Part shown: piece after piece, positions 34,373 to 42,950 of the stretch
Layout of the letters: each line of letters begins with the position of its first letter
Position numbering within the stretch: the stretch's first letter is position 1
Source of the DNA: Oceanobacillus neutriphilus
GTDB lineage: Bacteria > Bacillota > Bacilli > Bacillales > Amphibacillaceae
Direction of reading: 5' to 3'
DNA: 64,000 nt
NCBI RefSeq assembly: GCF_014645515.1
Contig: NZ_BMLW01000002.1
Coordinates: forward strand, 434,001-498,000
Notes under the pieces: model-generated
Databases searched by the model: none
Told to the model about the DNA's origin: nothing
The model's input: only the letters and a program-made list of their open reading frames with translations
Made by a program: the position numbers and the translations under genes

Positions 34373-34500
34373 TATCCTCACTCCTTTTTTTAATCTGCTT
34401 ACTATGCTTGTTCCACTCTTGGAGGGAGCTGAAACACGAAAGAGGTGATGAAGGGTAATCAGCTGCTTTCTTAAACAGGTCTAATCGAGTCTAATAAAGT

Positions 34501-34533
34501 AAAAAAAGGGTTCATTCGTTTGCTCCTGAACCC
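34501..34533 (-). terminator. Terminator after the cupin gene
   Basis: On the minus strand GGGTTCA and TGAACCC flank a 12-nt loop and are followed by seven T (34507-34501). Confidence 0.75.
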
Positions 34534-34564
34534 TCTGTTTATCTCTCATTCCAGTATTTTTTTA

Positions 34565-34969
34565 TTATGAAAGCTTATTATATTCTTCATCATTTACCGC
34601 TTCTAACCATTCGTTCCAGGCACCTTCTGCAGGCACTTCCACCGCAATATGCGTGAACCAGCTGTCTTTTGTTGCACCATGCCAGTGCTTCACTTCCGGT
34701 GGAATATTCACAACGTCCCCTGCTTTTAATTTTTGTGCTGGTTTACCCCATTCCTGATAGTAGCCTTCACCAGCTGTTACAAGCAGAATCTGACCGCCTT
34801 CATGATGAATATGCCAATTATTGCGGCAAGCCGGTTCAAACGTTACATTTCCGATTGATACACGGGTAGTCGACAGCATATTTAAATAGCTCTGTCCGAT
34901 AAAATATTGTGCAAATGCTTCGTTCTTTTCACCAATTGGAAATATTGTATCGTGATTTTCTTTACTCAT
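34565..34969 (-). CDS. Cupin-domain protein
   Basis: A 134-residue single-domain cupin with metal-ligand motifs HIHHEGGQILLVTAGEG (His/His/Gln region about 52-68) and a second histidine motif PEVKHWHGA (about 91-99). Such proteins often accompany carboxymuconolactone-decarboxylase-like enzymes and flavodoxins in Firmicute redox operons; the reaction is unknown. It lies 18 bp downstream of the RibD-like reductase gene. Confidence 0.88.
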   Translation of the reverse strand: MSKENHDTIFPIGEKNEAFAQYFIGQSYLNMLSTTRVSIGNVTFEPACRNNWHIHHEGGQILLVTAGEGYYQEWGKPAQKLKAGDVVNIPPEVKHWHGATKDSWFTHIAVEVPAEGAWNEWLEAVNDEEYNKLS

Positions 34970-34987
34970 TATAATCTCTCCATTCCA

Positions 34988-35713
34988 TTATTTATTGTTA
35001 ACCAGATATCTTAACCAAACACAGCCGTCTTCTTTTGCTTCTACATCTTTTAACGTAAAGCTTACCGGGGTATCATCTGATAATCCTTCTTTTGTTTCGA
35101 AGAGTGATGGTGAATCAGCGGAACCATCTGCAGACGGACTGATAACGATACTTACTTCATCACAAAGTCCGGCTTGGATAAAGGACCAGTTAAGAACTCC
35201 TCCTCCACCTAACATCAAGGTCTCAATATGAAACTTCTCTCTTAACTTTTGCACGACCACTTGAAAATCAAGCGAATCTTTTCCAGCGATGATATAAGGT
35301 ATATTTAACTTTCTGAGCATGGCTTTATATTCATTGCTTGCTTTTTCTGTTAAAACTTCCAAAACATGCGCCGTCGTATCTTGATATTTTAATTCGTTGC
35401 TTGTCCAGCCCAATTTTCCAGAAGCATCAACCGATACATAATATTTATCCAGGTTTGTTTCTACAACAAAATCTCCTTCTGGTACAGGGGCTGCATTCTT
35501 ATCTAAATCCGGTTCTTTATATTTGGTAAAATTATCGTCTGTTGTTGTACGTCCGGATAACCAGCCCTGATGGCGGTAATGCGGATTTTCTCCAAATGCC
35601 AGATTATAAAATAATTTGCCGCTTTTTTTACCTTCCGGGGTTCCCATAAACTTCCCGATTATTTTACCGTCTACGGATACCTCCATATGACAAAAGATAT
35701 AAGGTCTATTCAT
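34988..35713 (-). CDS. RibD C-terminal-like (dihydrofolate-reductase fold) reductase
   Basis: A 241-residue protein with the RibD/DHFR fold: N-terminal FCHMEVSVDGKIIGKF, nucleotide-binding LMLGGGGVLNWSFIQAGLCDEVS (glycine-rich loop about 167-171) and a closing beta-hairpin. Stand-alone members reduce flavin or pterin-like substrates with NADPH; the substrate here is not evident. AGGAGG precedes the ATG. Confidence 0.87.
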   Translation of the reverse strand: MNRPYIFCHMEVSVDGKIIGKFMGTPEGKKSGKLFYNLAFGENPHYRHQGWLSGRTTTDDNFTKYKEPDLDKNAAPVPEGDFVVETNLDKYYVSVDASGKLGWTSNELKYQDTTAHVLEVLTEKASNEYKAMLRKLNIPYIIAGKDSLDFQVVVQKLREKFHIETLMLGGGGVLNWSFIQAGLCDEVSIVISPSADGSADSPSLFETKEGLSDDTPVSFTLKDVEAKEDGCVWLRYLVNNK

Positions 35714-35757
35714 TTTGAAATTCCTCCTCCTGCTTCATTTACTTTATCTGAATTTAA

Positions 35758-36075
35758 TCATTCTCCATAAATTTCTTTTGCAATATTAAATGCAGACCAG
35801 GCTTTTGGCCACCCTGTATAAAAGGCCAAATGGGTAATGACTTCCACCATTTCTTCTTTCGTGACCCCATTCTGCTTTGCCATGTTCATATGTGCCTCTA
35901 ACTGCGGGAAAGCACCTTGTGTTAACAGGCTGGAGCAGGTAATCATGCTGCGGTCGCGGGGGGATAATTTATCTTCTCTTGACCATACATCTCCAAATAA
36001 TACATCATCATTTAATTCTGCAAATTTCGGCGCGAATTCTCCTAATTGATCACGTCCGGCTGTTTGTTTTGCCAT
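35758..36075 (-). CDS. Carboxymuconolactone-decarboxylase-family protein
   Basis: A 105-residue helical protein of the CMD/AhpD superfamily, with EAHMNMAKQNGVTKEEMVEVITHLAFYTGWP in the core. The Cys-x-x-Cys of peroxidase members is absent (TCSSLLTQG carries a single Cys), so it is unlikely to be AhpD-like. A GAGGAGG site precedes the ATG. It lies between the flavodoxin and the reductase. Confidence 0.88.
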   Translation of the reverse strand: MAKQTAGRDQLGEFAPKFAELNDDVLFGDVWSREDKLSPRDRSMITCSSLLTQGAFPQLEAHMNMAKQNGVTKEEMVEVITHLAFYTGWPKAWSAFNIAKEIYGE

Positions 36076-36114
36076 GATTTTTCCTCCTCTTTATATGTTA
36101 AAATAAGCTTGTTT

Positions 36115-36639
36115 TCATTTGTTTTTATTTAAAATTAACCATGTTACCCAATGCTTCACAGATTTATTTGCCCTATCTGCCTTCGAGCCGTGAATCGCTA
36201 ATCCCTGCTCAATGATTGCACCAGGACAGCTTTTCTTTAAATCATCGATGCTGCTGCCTAATGCACTGCCTTCATGTGTGCAGAAGGGATATATTGTCTT
36301 TCCGGTTAAATCGTAATCCTCTAAAAAGCTGGCGATAATCATTGGATATGTTCCCCACCAGTTAGGGTACCCCATTATAATCTCGTTATAGTCTGATAAA
36401 TTAGGGACAGTTAAGCGATATGCAGGTCTTGCTTGATCTAACTTCTCTTTCTTTGCAGCATCAACCGCTTCCTGATAGCTTTCGGGATACTCTTTCACGG
36501 GTATTATTTCTGCTGCTTCGATATTTAACTCTTTTGCAATTTTACTTGCAACAACTGCAGTGTTTCCCTTGGACAAATTTTTAATTTCGCCATAAAGCAT
36601 ATTTTCATTTTTGCGAGAAAAATAGATAATAATTGGCAA
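36115..36639 (-). CDS. Flavodoxin
   Basis: A 174-residue flavodoxin-fold protein. The region after YFSRKNEN contains the phosphate-loop equivalent (KGNTAVVASKIAKEL), then MGYPNWWGTYPMIIASFLE and TIYPFCTHEGSALGSS, typical of long NAD(P)H- or electron-transfer flavodoxins. The start codon is TTG after a GGGGTGAT site. It is the first gene after lysR, with a 99-bp gap that contains an 8-bp palindrome. Confidence 0.9.
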   Translation of the reverse strand: MPIIIYFSRKNENMLYGEIKNLSKGNTAVVASKIAKELNIEAAEIIPVKEYPESYQEAVDAAKKEKLDQARPAYRLTVPNLSDYNEIIMGYPNWWGTYPMIIASFLEDYDLTGKTIYPFCTHEGSALGSSIDDLKKSCPGAIIEQGLAIHGSKADRANKSVKHWVTWLILNKNK

Positions 36640-36662
36640 TGAATCACCCCGTTGCGTTCAAC

Positions 36663-36683
36663 ATAGATAATTTTTTTATCTAT
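36663..36683. promoter_or_regulatory. Palindrome in the lysR-flavodoxin gap
   Basis: ATAGATAA-TTTTT-TTATCTAT is a perfect 8-bp inverted repeat with the T-N11-A type symmetry of LysR boxes. It could be the operator for the redox cluster or a weak terminator of lysR. Confidence 0.4.
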
Positions 36684-36738
36684 ATTTTAATAGTACAACG
36701 AGCTGGTTCTTACGGCTAATGCCTATCTGAAAACAGGT

Positions 36739-37623
36739 TTATGCTTCAAAAGCATGTTTCATCCTTTGAATAAATTCATTGACTACCGGTGAGAAGGAAC
36801 GATTCTTTTTCCACGCAACAACACATTTTGTCTCCATTTCCGGTGACAAAGGGACGAAGGTTACATTTCTTGCGTTTCCATTTATAACAGCACCCTCTAT
36901 CGCTAGAGCGGAGCCTACTCTGTTCTCCACCAAAGAAAAGACGTTAAAAATTAAATTGAAGGTGCCTGCAATATTCATGCGCTCCACAGGAATCCCCATC
37001 CAATCAGCTATCATTTTCTGTACTTCAGTTCTGCCGGAACAAAGCAGGGGAACTCCTGCTAAATCCTCTGGGAGCATGTACTTTTTCTGAGCTAAAAAGG
37101 AGTCATTAGAAACTAAAACTCCCCATTTTTCTGTTCTTGGCAATGTCATTCGTTCATACTTATCCAATGCTATCGGTTCCAGCAAAATGGCGAGGTCAAT
37201 CAATCCTTTATCCAGTTTTTCAGTAATGTCATCACTTGTTCCGCTAAAAATATGAAATGTTACCTGCGGATAATCACTGACCATTTCTTCTAACATCATG
37301 GCCAGGGTATCTGAGTTATCCGCTTCCACACAGCCGATAGAAATATGCCCGCTGAATAATTGCTTCTTTTGGTCAAAAAATGCCTGTTCTGTTTTATCCG
37401 TCAAAGACAGAATTTCCTCTGCCCGATCCTTCAGGAAAACACCGGCTTCTGTCAAATGCAATTGTTTTTTCTCTCTGTAGAACAGCTCTGTTCCCAGCTC
37501 CTCTTCCAATTCCTTCAACTGGCGGCTTAGTGTAGGCTGTGTAATATGCAAAAGTTCTGCAGCTCGTGAAACACTTCCTTCTTCCGCAATCGTCCAAAAA
37601 TATCTTAAAATCCTTATTTCCAT
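36739..37623 (-). CDS. LysR-family regulator
   Basis: A 294-residue regulator with the N-terminal winged helix (MEIRILRYFWTIAEEGSVSRAAELLHITQPTLSRQL) and a periplasmic-binding-like effector domain (about 90-294). The GGGAG site favours the second ATG (37623). It heads the flavodoxin-CMD-RibD-cupin-AKR cluster in the same direction and probably controls it in response to an electrophile or quinone; the inducer is not known. Confidence 0.92.
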   Translation of the reverse strand: MEIRILRYFWTIAEEGSVSRAAELLHITQPTLSRQLKELEEELGTELFYREKKQLHLTEAGVFLKDRAEEILSLTDKTEQAFFDQKKQLFSGHISIGCVEADNSDTLAMMLEEMVSDYPQVTFHIFSGTSDDITEKLDKGLIDLAILLEPIALDKYERMTLPRTEKWGVLVSNDSFLAQKKYMLPEDLAGVPLLCSGRTEVQKMIADWMGIPVERMNIAGTFNLIFNVFSLVENRVGSALAIEGAVINGNARNVTFVPLSPEMETKCVVAWKKNRSFSPVVNEFIQRMKHAFEA

Positions 37624-37803
37624 TGTCATTACTCCCTGGTTATTTTAGTCAGCTTCATGTTCAACATTGTGTTGGGATGTTACTTCTTATTATTAAAGTT
37701 CCTGGAGTTACAGGGCTCCACTTCCTCTTTTTATTTATACTGTTTATTTCACTATATAGCCTATAGTTAACTCTAAGTCAAAAACGAAACCAATTACATT
37801 AAA

Positions 37804-37846
37804 AATACCCTTAACATTTAGAAATAAACTCTAACATCAAGGGTAT
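37804..37846 (-). terminator. Terminator of the acetyltransferase gene
   Basis: ATACCCTT (37805-37812) and AAGGGTAT (37839-37846) form the stem; on the minus strand it is followed by TTTTT. Confidence 0.6.
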
Positions 37847-37893
37847 GCTTTACTGTTTAATAAGAATTATTTACTTTTCCGCCAGCTGCATAA

Positions 37894-38472
37894 TTACTTT
37901 ATTTTATCCTCTAAATTTGCCAGGAATTTTGCTGGGTTTCCTCCAACAATTGTATCCGGCGGAACATCCCTGGTAACTACTGATCCTGCCGCAACAACAG
38001 AATTTTCGCCTACTGTTACGCCAGGCAGAATAGTGGCGTGAGAACCAATCCATGTTCTCTCCTTCAATTCAATCGGTTTAAGGTACATGGTTCCTCTATT
38101 TAAGGGATTATAATCATGATTTATGGTTGCAAAAACAACATTATGTCCAATTAAGCTCCCGTCACCGATAATGATTCGTCCCTGGTCCTGGAATCGGCAT
38201 CCAGAATTAATAAATACATTTTTCCCTATCGTCAGGTTCTTTCCAAAATCAGAAGTGAACGGTACAAATAAAGAAAAACCGTCATCTAATTCCTGCCCGA
38301 TAATTTGAGATACCTGCTGTCTGATTTCTTCATCCGTATAAACACCATTATTTAGGATGGCGCATAAGCGTCTCGTTTCATTTGATACTGCAACCATCGC
38401 TTCATTGACTTCTGAACCGCCCTGGATTACACCTTCTGCATCCATTTTCGATAAGAGTTCTTCCAATTCCAT
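37894..38472 (-). CDS. Sugar O-acetyltransferase (LacA/Maa-like, left-handed beta-helix)
   Basis: A 192-residue acetyl-CoA-dependent enzyme with an N-terminal maltose-acetyltransferase helix region and hexapeptide repeats (INSGCRFQDQGRIIIGDGSLIG, then WIGSHATILPGVTVGENSVVAAGS). The catalytic His lies in ATINHDYNPLNRG. The acceptor (galactoside, maltose or other) cannot be told from sequence. AAGGG precedes the ATG. It is transcribed alone. Confidence 0.9.
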   Translation of the reverse strand: MELEELLSKMDAEGVIQGGSEVNEAMVAVSNETRRLCAILNNGVYTDEEIRQQVSQIIGQELDDGFSLFVPFTSDFGKNLTIGKNVFINSGCRFQDQGRIIIGDGSLIGHNVVFATINHDYNPLNRGTMYLKPIELKERTWIGSHATILPGVTVGENSVVAAGSVVTRDVPPDTIVGGNPAKFLANLEDKIK

Positions 38473-38788
38473 AGTAACCCTTCCCTTCCGGCAGTAATTT
38501 TATTCTATTAGCTGCTCAGACTAAATCCTGTAATGTCTATACTTCCCGGCTGAACTTACTTTCATTTAAACATAGCATGATATTCTTTATCATGATTTCA
38601 TAACGCTTTTTCTTATTGATTAGTCTTTCCAGTTAAATAAGATTAATATGGATAAAGCCAATAAAAACTCAATAAGCGGCAGTTTTTCCACGCCGTTGAA
38701 GGCCATTGCAGAAATATGCTCTTCTCTTCACATAAAATAATCCGCCTATACAAACAATTTTTCTAAGTTAGGCGGATTCTCAAATCAT
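38473..38788. other. Intergenic region with a short membrane-type frame
   Basis: On the minus strand 38706-38620 encodes MAFNGVEKLPLIEFLLALSI plus eight residues, a one-helix frame without a good ribosome site; it reads like the tail of a lost membrane protein. Otherwise only the DUF2255 gene terminator is present. Confidence 0.3.
38739..38778. terminator. Terminator downstream of the DUF2255 gene
   Basis: AATCCGCCTA (38739-38748) pairs with TAGGCGGATT (38769-38778), ten perfect bp around a 20-nt loop. Confidence 0.65.
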
Positions 38789-39175
38789 CTATTCATTTTT
38801 TGGTAATATTTTTACTGTAGCACTCACCGGTCCTTTTCCAATCATAGGTGTCAGATATCTGCTGGAGCTATACTTTTCTTTATACGCTTGATTAATTTTT
38901 TCAGTTAGTGCAGAGTCTGATTCTACCGGTTCGAAAAAGACACCATATTCCTGACCTGCTAATTTTATTTTTCCCGCTCTTTGTTTCACTGCTGATTGAT
39001 ACCATCTGGAATTCTGCCCATTGTAGGCCCTGACATATAAATCATTATCTGCTGCCACAGACCAGATCCACGTTGGCGTTCCAGGAGTTTTTCCATCCTC
39101 ATAAAATGGCGAGATATACATATCATCGGCTTTTGAAAATATTTGAAGCTGCACTTGTGTCCAATTATTTCCCAT
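38789..39175 (-). CDS. DUF2255-family protein
   Basis: A 128-residue protein with the DUF2255 pattern: a PTWIWSVAADNDLYVRAYNG core, SRWYQSAVKQRAGKI, and a closing KYLTP-like strand. These small proteins resemble deazaflavin nitroreductase-like folds, but the function is unknown. A GGAGATG site precedes the ATG. The gene stands alone. Confidence 0.85.
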   Translation of the reverse strand: MGNNWTQVQLQIFSKADDMYISPFYEDGKTPGTPTWIWSVAADNDLYVRAYNGQNSRWYQSAVKQRAGKIKLAGQEYGVFFEPVESDSALTEKINQAYKEKYSSSRYLTPMIGKGPVSATVKILPKNE

Positions 39176-39307
39176 TATGTTTCATCTCCTTTTTTAGTTT
39201 AGTTATTATGTTAACACCTAAAGTCGACTTTACGTCAAGTAATTGGATTATGGATTCTTGAAAAGTAATTCTGAACAGCTGATTTTAGTCGGCCTTCCTT
39301 TACTTTA

Positions 39308-39643
39308 AACCGATGTTGACTTATCGTAGGGCGTGACGTGAAATCTCTAAAGTTTGGCGCTCGGAGCTGGACTCGGCTACTTTTCTATAAATAGTCATCC
39401 ACAAGGCAATAATTATATAATTTCCTATGCCACGAGAACAAAAGCGCAGAGCGCCTGCTTAAAAACGTAGAGATTGGAGCGGCGCAACTGAGATAAAGGA
39501 AACACGGTGAGGTGACGAACCGATGTTGACTTATCGTAGGGCGTGACGTGAAATCTCCTAGTTTTTGGCGCTCGGAGCTGGACTCGGCTACTTTTCTATA
39601 AATAGTTATCCACAAGGCAATAATTCTATAATTTCCTATGCCA
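39308..39643. repeat. Pair of 125-bp direct repeats with 85-bp spacer
   Basis: Copies at 39308-39432 and 39518-39643 agree over nearly their full length, with shared blocks CGATGTTGACTTATCGTAGG and GGCGCTCGGAGCTGGACTCG and only a few substitutions plus one indel. No coding frame is conserved between them. The first copy continues into the DNA between DUF2255 and the amidase terminator. Confidence 0.85.
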
Positions 39644-39648
39644 TGAAA

Positions 39649-39684
39649 AAACCATGGAAAGCAGCGTGCTCTCCATGGTTTCTA
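39649..39684 (-). terminator. Terminator downstream of the amidase and AbgT remnant
   Basis: AAACCATGGA (39649-39658) pairs with TCCATGGTTT (39672-39681); on the minus strand a run of T follows. Confidence 0.7.
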
Positions 39685-39687
39685 TTT

Positions 39688-39816
39688 TCACCCGTAATGA
39701 ATCGGTCCATTTAGTCCAAGCGGAATACCAAGCCACATTCAGACAATCAGCATAATTGTCCAGCCTATCAAGATGAAGATAGAGTATGGAAGCATCATCG
39801 AAACCAAGATACCACT
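39688..39816 (-). pseudogene. C-terminal remnant of an AbgT-family transporter
   Basis: The minus strand encodes SGILVSMMLPYSIFILIGWT, then IMLIV, an in-frame TGA where a Trp codon is expected, and MWLGIPLGLNGPIHYG with a final TGA. This matches the C-terminal end typical of AbgT (p-aminobenzoyl-glutamate) transporters. The rest of that gene is absent; its place is taken by the amidase, whose stop codon overlaps the remnant by a few bases. An M20 peptidase of the kind that partners AbgT lies nearby. Confidence 0.65.
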
Positions 39817-41314
39817 AAAGTTTACCCTGCCAATAAGGATTTCCTTGCATTCCCTGCCATAGATCACTATGCTCTATTCCATAAGCAAGCTGCAGCAGGC
39901 GGTGCTCTTCACCTTTTCCTGCCATTACCTGAACACCGATTGGCAAGCCATCCTCTGTCAGGTAAAGCGGCAGCGAGATGGCAGGCTGTCCTGTCAAATT
40001 AGCAAGCTGTGTAAATGGTGTGTATGTTAAGCTTGGTAAAAACATGTCGTAAATAATACGCTGCTTTTCTTTTTCAACGGCCATTCTTTCTTTAAATTCC
40101 TGCTCCATTTGTTCCGTCATCGTCAGCTCTCCAACTTTCGGGGCCTGGGAAGCAGTTGCCGGAGAAATATAGAAATCATACGTCTGATGAAAAATAGCCA
40201 TGATTTCAGCTGCTCTATCCCATGATGCCAAACTGTCAGAGTAATCTGCAGCTGAAACGGATTTCCCGGCTTGATGCAGCAGCCAGGATTCTATCTCCAT
40301 ATCCTCTGCAGTTAAAGTGGCTCTCATGGCTTTCTCCAGCCCTCGAACAACCGAATTCATTTCACCGCTGTTCATCACATAATAATCGCGCATTAATTGT
40401 ACACCATCAACTGGTGCTTGTTTTTCTTCCACAATATGGCCAGCCTGTTCCAGATAACGGACAAATTGCTGCACTGCTTTTTTCGCATCCTCTGAAACGG
40501 GAGTCCCTGCCGGCGATTCTGTGCTAAAGGCAATCCGCAGCTTTTTAGGAGGTTTTTCAGACAGGATATCTCGATATCCCTTTTCATATAAGGCTGTCTG
40601 AAAAGCGGCATGCGGCTCAACAACCTGTAATTGATCCAGCATTGCAGCGCAATCCCGAACCGTTTTGGTTAATACGAAATTAATAGATGCTCCCTGCCAC
40701 TGTCTGCCTACTCCCGGGCCTACCGGTGTTCTTCCCCTTGTCGGCTTCAGCCCGACTAACCCGCTGAAGGATGCAGGTATCCGGATAGATCCGCCTCCAT
40801 CACTTGCTCCTGCAATCGGAATAACTCCAGATGCTACTGCAGCCGCAGCTCCTCCGCTTGAGCCTCCTGGAGAATAGGCTTGGTTCCAAGGGTTTCTTGT
40901 CGGACCATACAGCTTTGGTTCGGTAATATTTTTCAAGCCAAACTCAGGACTATTTGTATGCCCCATAAATAAAAATCCTGCATCCCGAAATTTTTTCACA
41001 AAATAATTATCATGCTTTTCCACATGATTCTGTAAAAGCTTTGAGCCGGAGGTTAATTTTTCACCTTCGATAGATTGAGATATATTTTTCATCAAAATAG
41101 GCACACCTGAAAATGCTGCGTGCTGAACAGGAAATTGATTTGCTTCTTTTTTTGCAGCTTTCTCCCGGTGATGTGTAATCATATTTAATTGCGGATTAAC
41201 TTGATGCAGTCGTTTAAAAGCAATATCCATTAATTCAGATGGTTGGACCTCTTTACGTTGAATAAGCTCTGCCAAACCGGTCGCATCATAATTTTTATAT
41301 TCATGAAACTGCAT
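39815..41314 (-). CDS. Amidase (amidase-signature family)
   Basis: A 499-residue hydrolase with the Ser-cisSer-Lys triad: lysine in GVPILMKNIS (about residue 78), the glycine/serine box SPGGSSGGAAAAVASG and the nucleophile region ASDGGGSIRIPASFSG (about 170-185). It cleaves carboxamides; GatA is unlikely because no gatB or gatC is nearby and the C-terminal part differs. It is probably peripheral amide catabolism. It lies 70 bp downstream of the M20 peptidase gene. Confidence 0.9.
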   Translation of the reverse strand: MQFHEYKNYDATGLAELIQRKEVQPSELMDIAFKRLHQVNPQLNMITHHREKAAKKEANQFPVQHAAFSGVPILMKNISQSIEGEKLTSGSKLLQNHVEKHDNYFVKKFRDAGFLFMGHTNSPEFGLKNITEPKLYGPTRNPWNQAYSPGGSSGGAAAAVASGVIPIAGASDGGGSIRIPASFSGLVGLKPTRGRTPVGPGVGRQWQGASINFVLTKTVRDCAAMLDQLQVVEPHAAFQTALYEKGYRDILSEKPPKKLRIAFSTESPAGTPVSEDAKKAVQQFVRYLEQAGHIVEEKQAPVDGVQLMRDYYVMNSGEMNSVVRGLEKAMRATLTAEDMEIESWLLHQAGKSVSAADYSDSLASWDRAAEIMAIFHQTYDFYISPATASQAPKVGELTMTEQMEQEFKERMAVEKEKQRIIYDMFLPSLTYTPFTQLANLTGQPAISLPLYLTEDGLPIGVQVMAGKGEEHRLLQLAYGIEHSDLWQGMQGNPYWQGKL

Positions 41315-41384
41315 CTTCTCACTCCTTTTACAGCTAACTATTTTTACCAGCTGCCTGATTATACAGGCAGCTGGCGGGTCTCTT

Positions 41385-42608
41385 TTATGCTTCCTTTGTT
41401 AGAATTGGTGTTGCCAGCCCATCCACACCGACAAGACTCAAAATAAACAAGAAATGCTTTTGCACAGCAAGATAAGCATCCTCAGGATCGAACCATTCTT
41501 TTAATGTATGTGTACCGCCTGCTTGCCCGCCTAAACCGGAAGTAACAGCAGGAATGCCGAGACTCATCGGATAGTTTGCATCTGTACTGACAGGCTCGCC
41601 ATATACGGGTTCCTTTCCTACACCTTTAATTGCTTCCGCAAGGGCCTGAACAATAGGTGCCTCTTTACTTTGTGACGCCGGCGGGCGGTTACCAAACTTT
41701 TCAACCTTTACAGTCATAGAATCCTTGCCCCAGCGCTCATTTTCTTTCTGGCATGCAGCTTCCACAATGGCAAGGAATTTTTTATCAAGCTCTATTAATT
41801 CTTCCATGGAGTTAGAGCGCAGATCGACCTCCATCGATGCCTGCTCAGAAATTGCATTTACAGAAGAACCGCCTTCAATCGGCCCGACGGAGAAGGTTGT
41901 CTTCGGATTTGTCTTCGTTTCCAAATCTGCAATTGCCGCAATCGCTCTTCCCAAGGCATGTGTTGCACTTGGTGTACCAAAATCACCAAAGCTGTGTCCG
42001 CCTTTTCCTTGAAAAGTAATACGATACCGGAAACTGCCTGTCCCCAAATAGATTATTGACTCTAAATGAGAACCATCAACGGAAATATAGCCATCCGCTT
42101 TATTTTCCTTAAAATATGCCTTCACCCCGCGCAGATCTCCGGCTCCTTCTTCGCCGACTGTCCCGCCGATAATAATATCACCAACGGTTTTCAGATTGGA
42201 ATCCTGTAATGCCCGGATAACTGCTAATACTTCTGCTAACCCTCTTGTATCATCTCCGATACCGGGAGCATGAAGCTTGCCGTCTTTTTCTATTACAGTT
42301 GTATCTGTCCCCTCTGGAAAAACGGTATCCAGATGTGCTGAAACAACCAGGACTGGTCCCTCTCCTGTACCGCTTCTTTTTCCAAAGACATTTCCTTCTT
42401 CGTCCATATGTACGTCTTCTAAATCATAATCTTCTAATAATTTTTTAAATGCTTCTGCCCGTTTCTCTTCCTTAAAAGGCGGAGCAGGGATTTCTGTCAG
42501 CATTTTCTGCTGCTCGATGGTCAGGCTGTCTTCTTTCTTAATTTGTTCTAATGCCTTCCTGACATTTTCATCTGCGAGAATTTTTTTCATTTGTTCTGAA
42601 ATAGTCAT
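41385..42608 (-). CDS. M20-family metallopeptidase/aminoacylase
   Basis: A 407-residue di-zinc hydrolase: HLDTVFPEG (first ligand and Asp), GIGDDTRGLAEVLAV (bridging Asp), GTVGEEGAGDLRG (catalytic Glu) and a lid dimerisation domain (about 195-305). The start at 42608 has GGAGGAG upstream. Relatives cleave dipeptides or N-acyl amino acids. The neighbouring amidase and AbgT remnant suggest a lost amide-uptake-and-hydrolysis cluster. Confidence 0.9.
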   Translation of the reverse strand: MTISEQMKKILADENVRKALEQIKKEDSLTIEQQKMLTEIPAPPFKEEKRAEAFKKLLEDYDLEDVHMDEEGNVFGKRSGTGEGPVLVVSAHLDTVFPEGTDTTVIEKDGKLHAPGIGDDTRGLAEVLAVIRALQDSNLKTVGDIIIGGTVGEEGAGDLRGVKAYFKENKADGYISVDGSHLESIIYLGTGSFRYRITFQGKGGHSFGDFGTPSATHALGRAIAAIADLETKTNPKTTFSVGPIEGGSSVNAISEQASMEVDLRSNSMEELIELDKKFLAIVEAACQKENERWGKDSMTVKVEKFGNRPPASQSKEAPIVQALAEAIKGVGKEPVYGEPVSTDANYPMSLGIPAVTSGLGGQAGGTHTLKEWFDPEDAYLAVQKHFLFILSLVGVDGLATPILTKEA

Positions 42609-42950
42609 GAGCTTCTCCTCCAATAATTTCATATGCTTTTTAATTTATGGAACAAACCTTATCCAACTCCATTTTAGCGTATTTACAGCATAAACGATAC
42701 AGTTATAATCTCCTAAGGAAGGTCCTGATAAGGCGTTACTTCTATTTAAAGCTTGAACATCTGAAGATTCTGCCAAAAAATTCAGCCGCCTTCGTAAGTA
42801 CTTTACGGTCTCCAGATACATGCCTGAATGCCTTAAATAATGTTTTTAATCTGATAAATAGGGCACCCTTTAAACATAAACTATACTTTTTAAACAACCG
42901 TTTTTTTATCCGTTAAAAGCATGCTTCAGCATAGATTGGGAGATGAAATA
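42609..42950. other. Intergenic region between divergent M20 and BCCT genes
   Basis: Holds both promoters presumably. Several short open frames are seen, none with a plausible ribosome site or recognisable product; no clear repeat. Confidence 0.4.
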
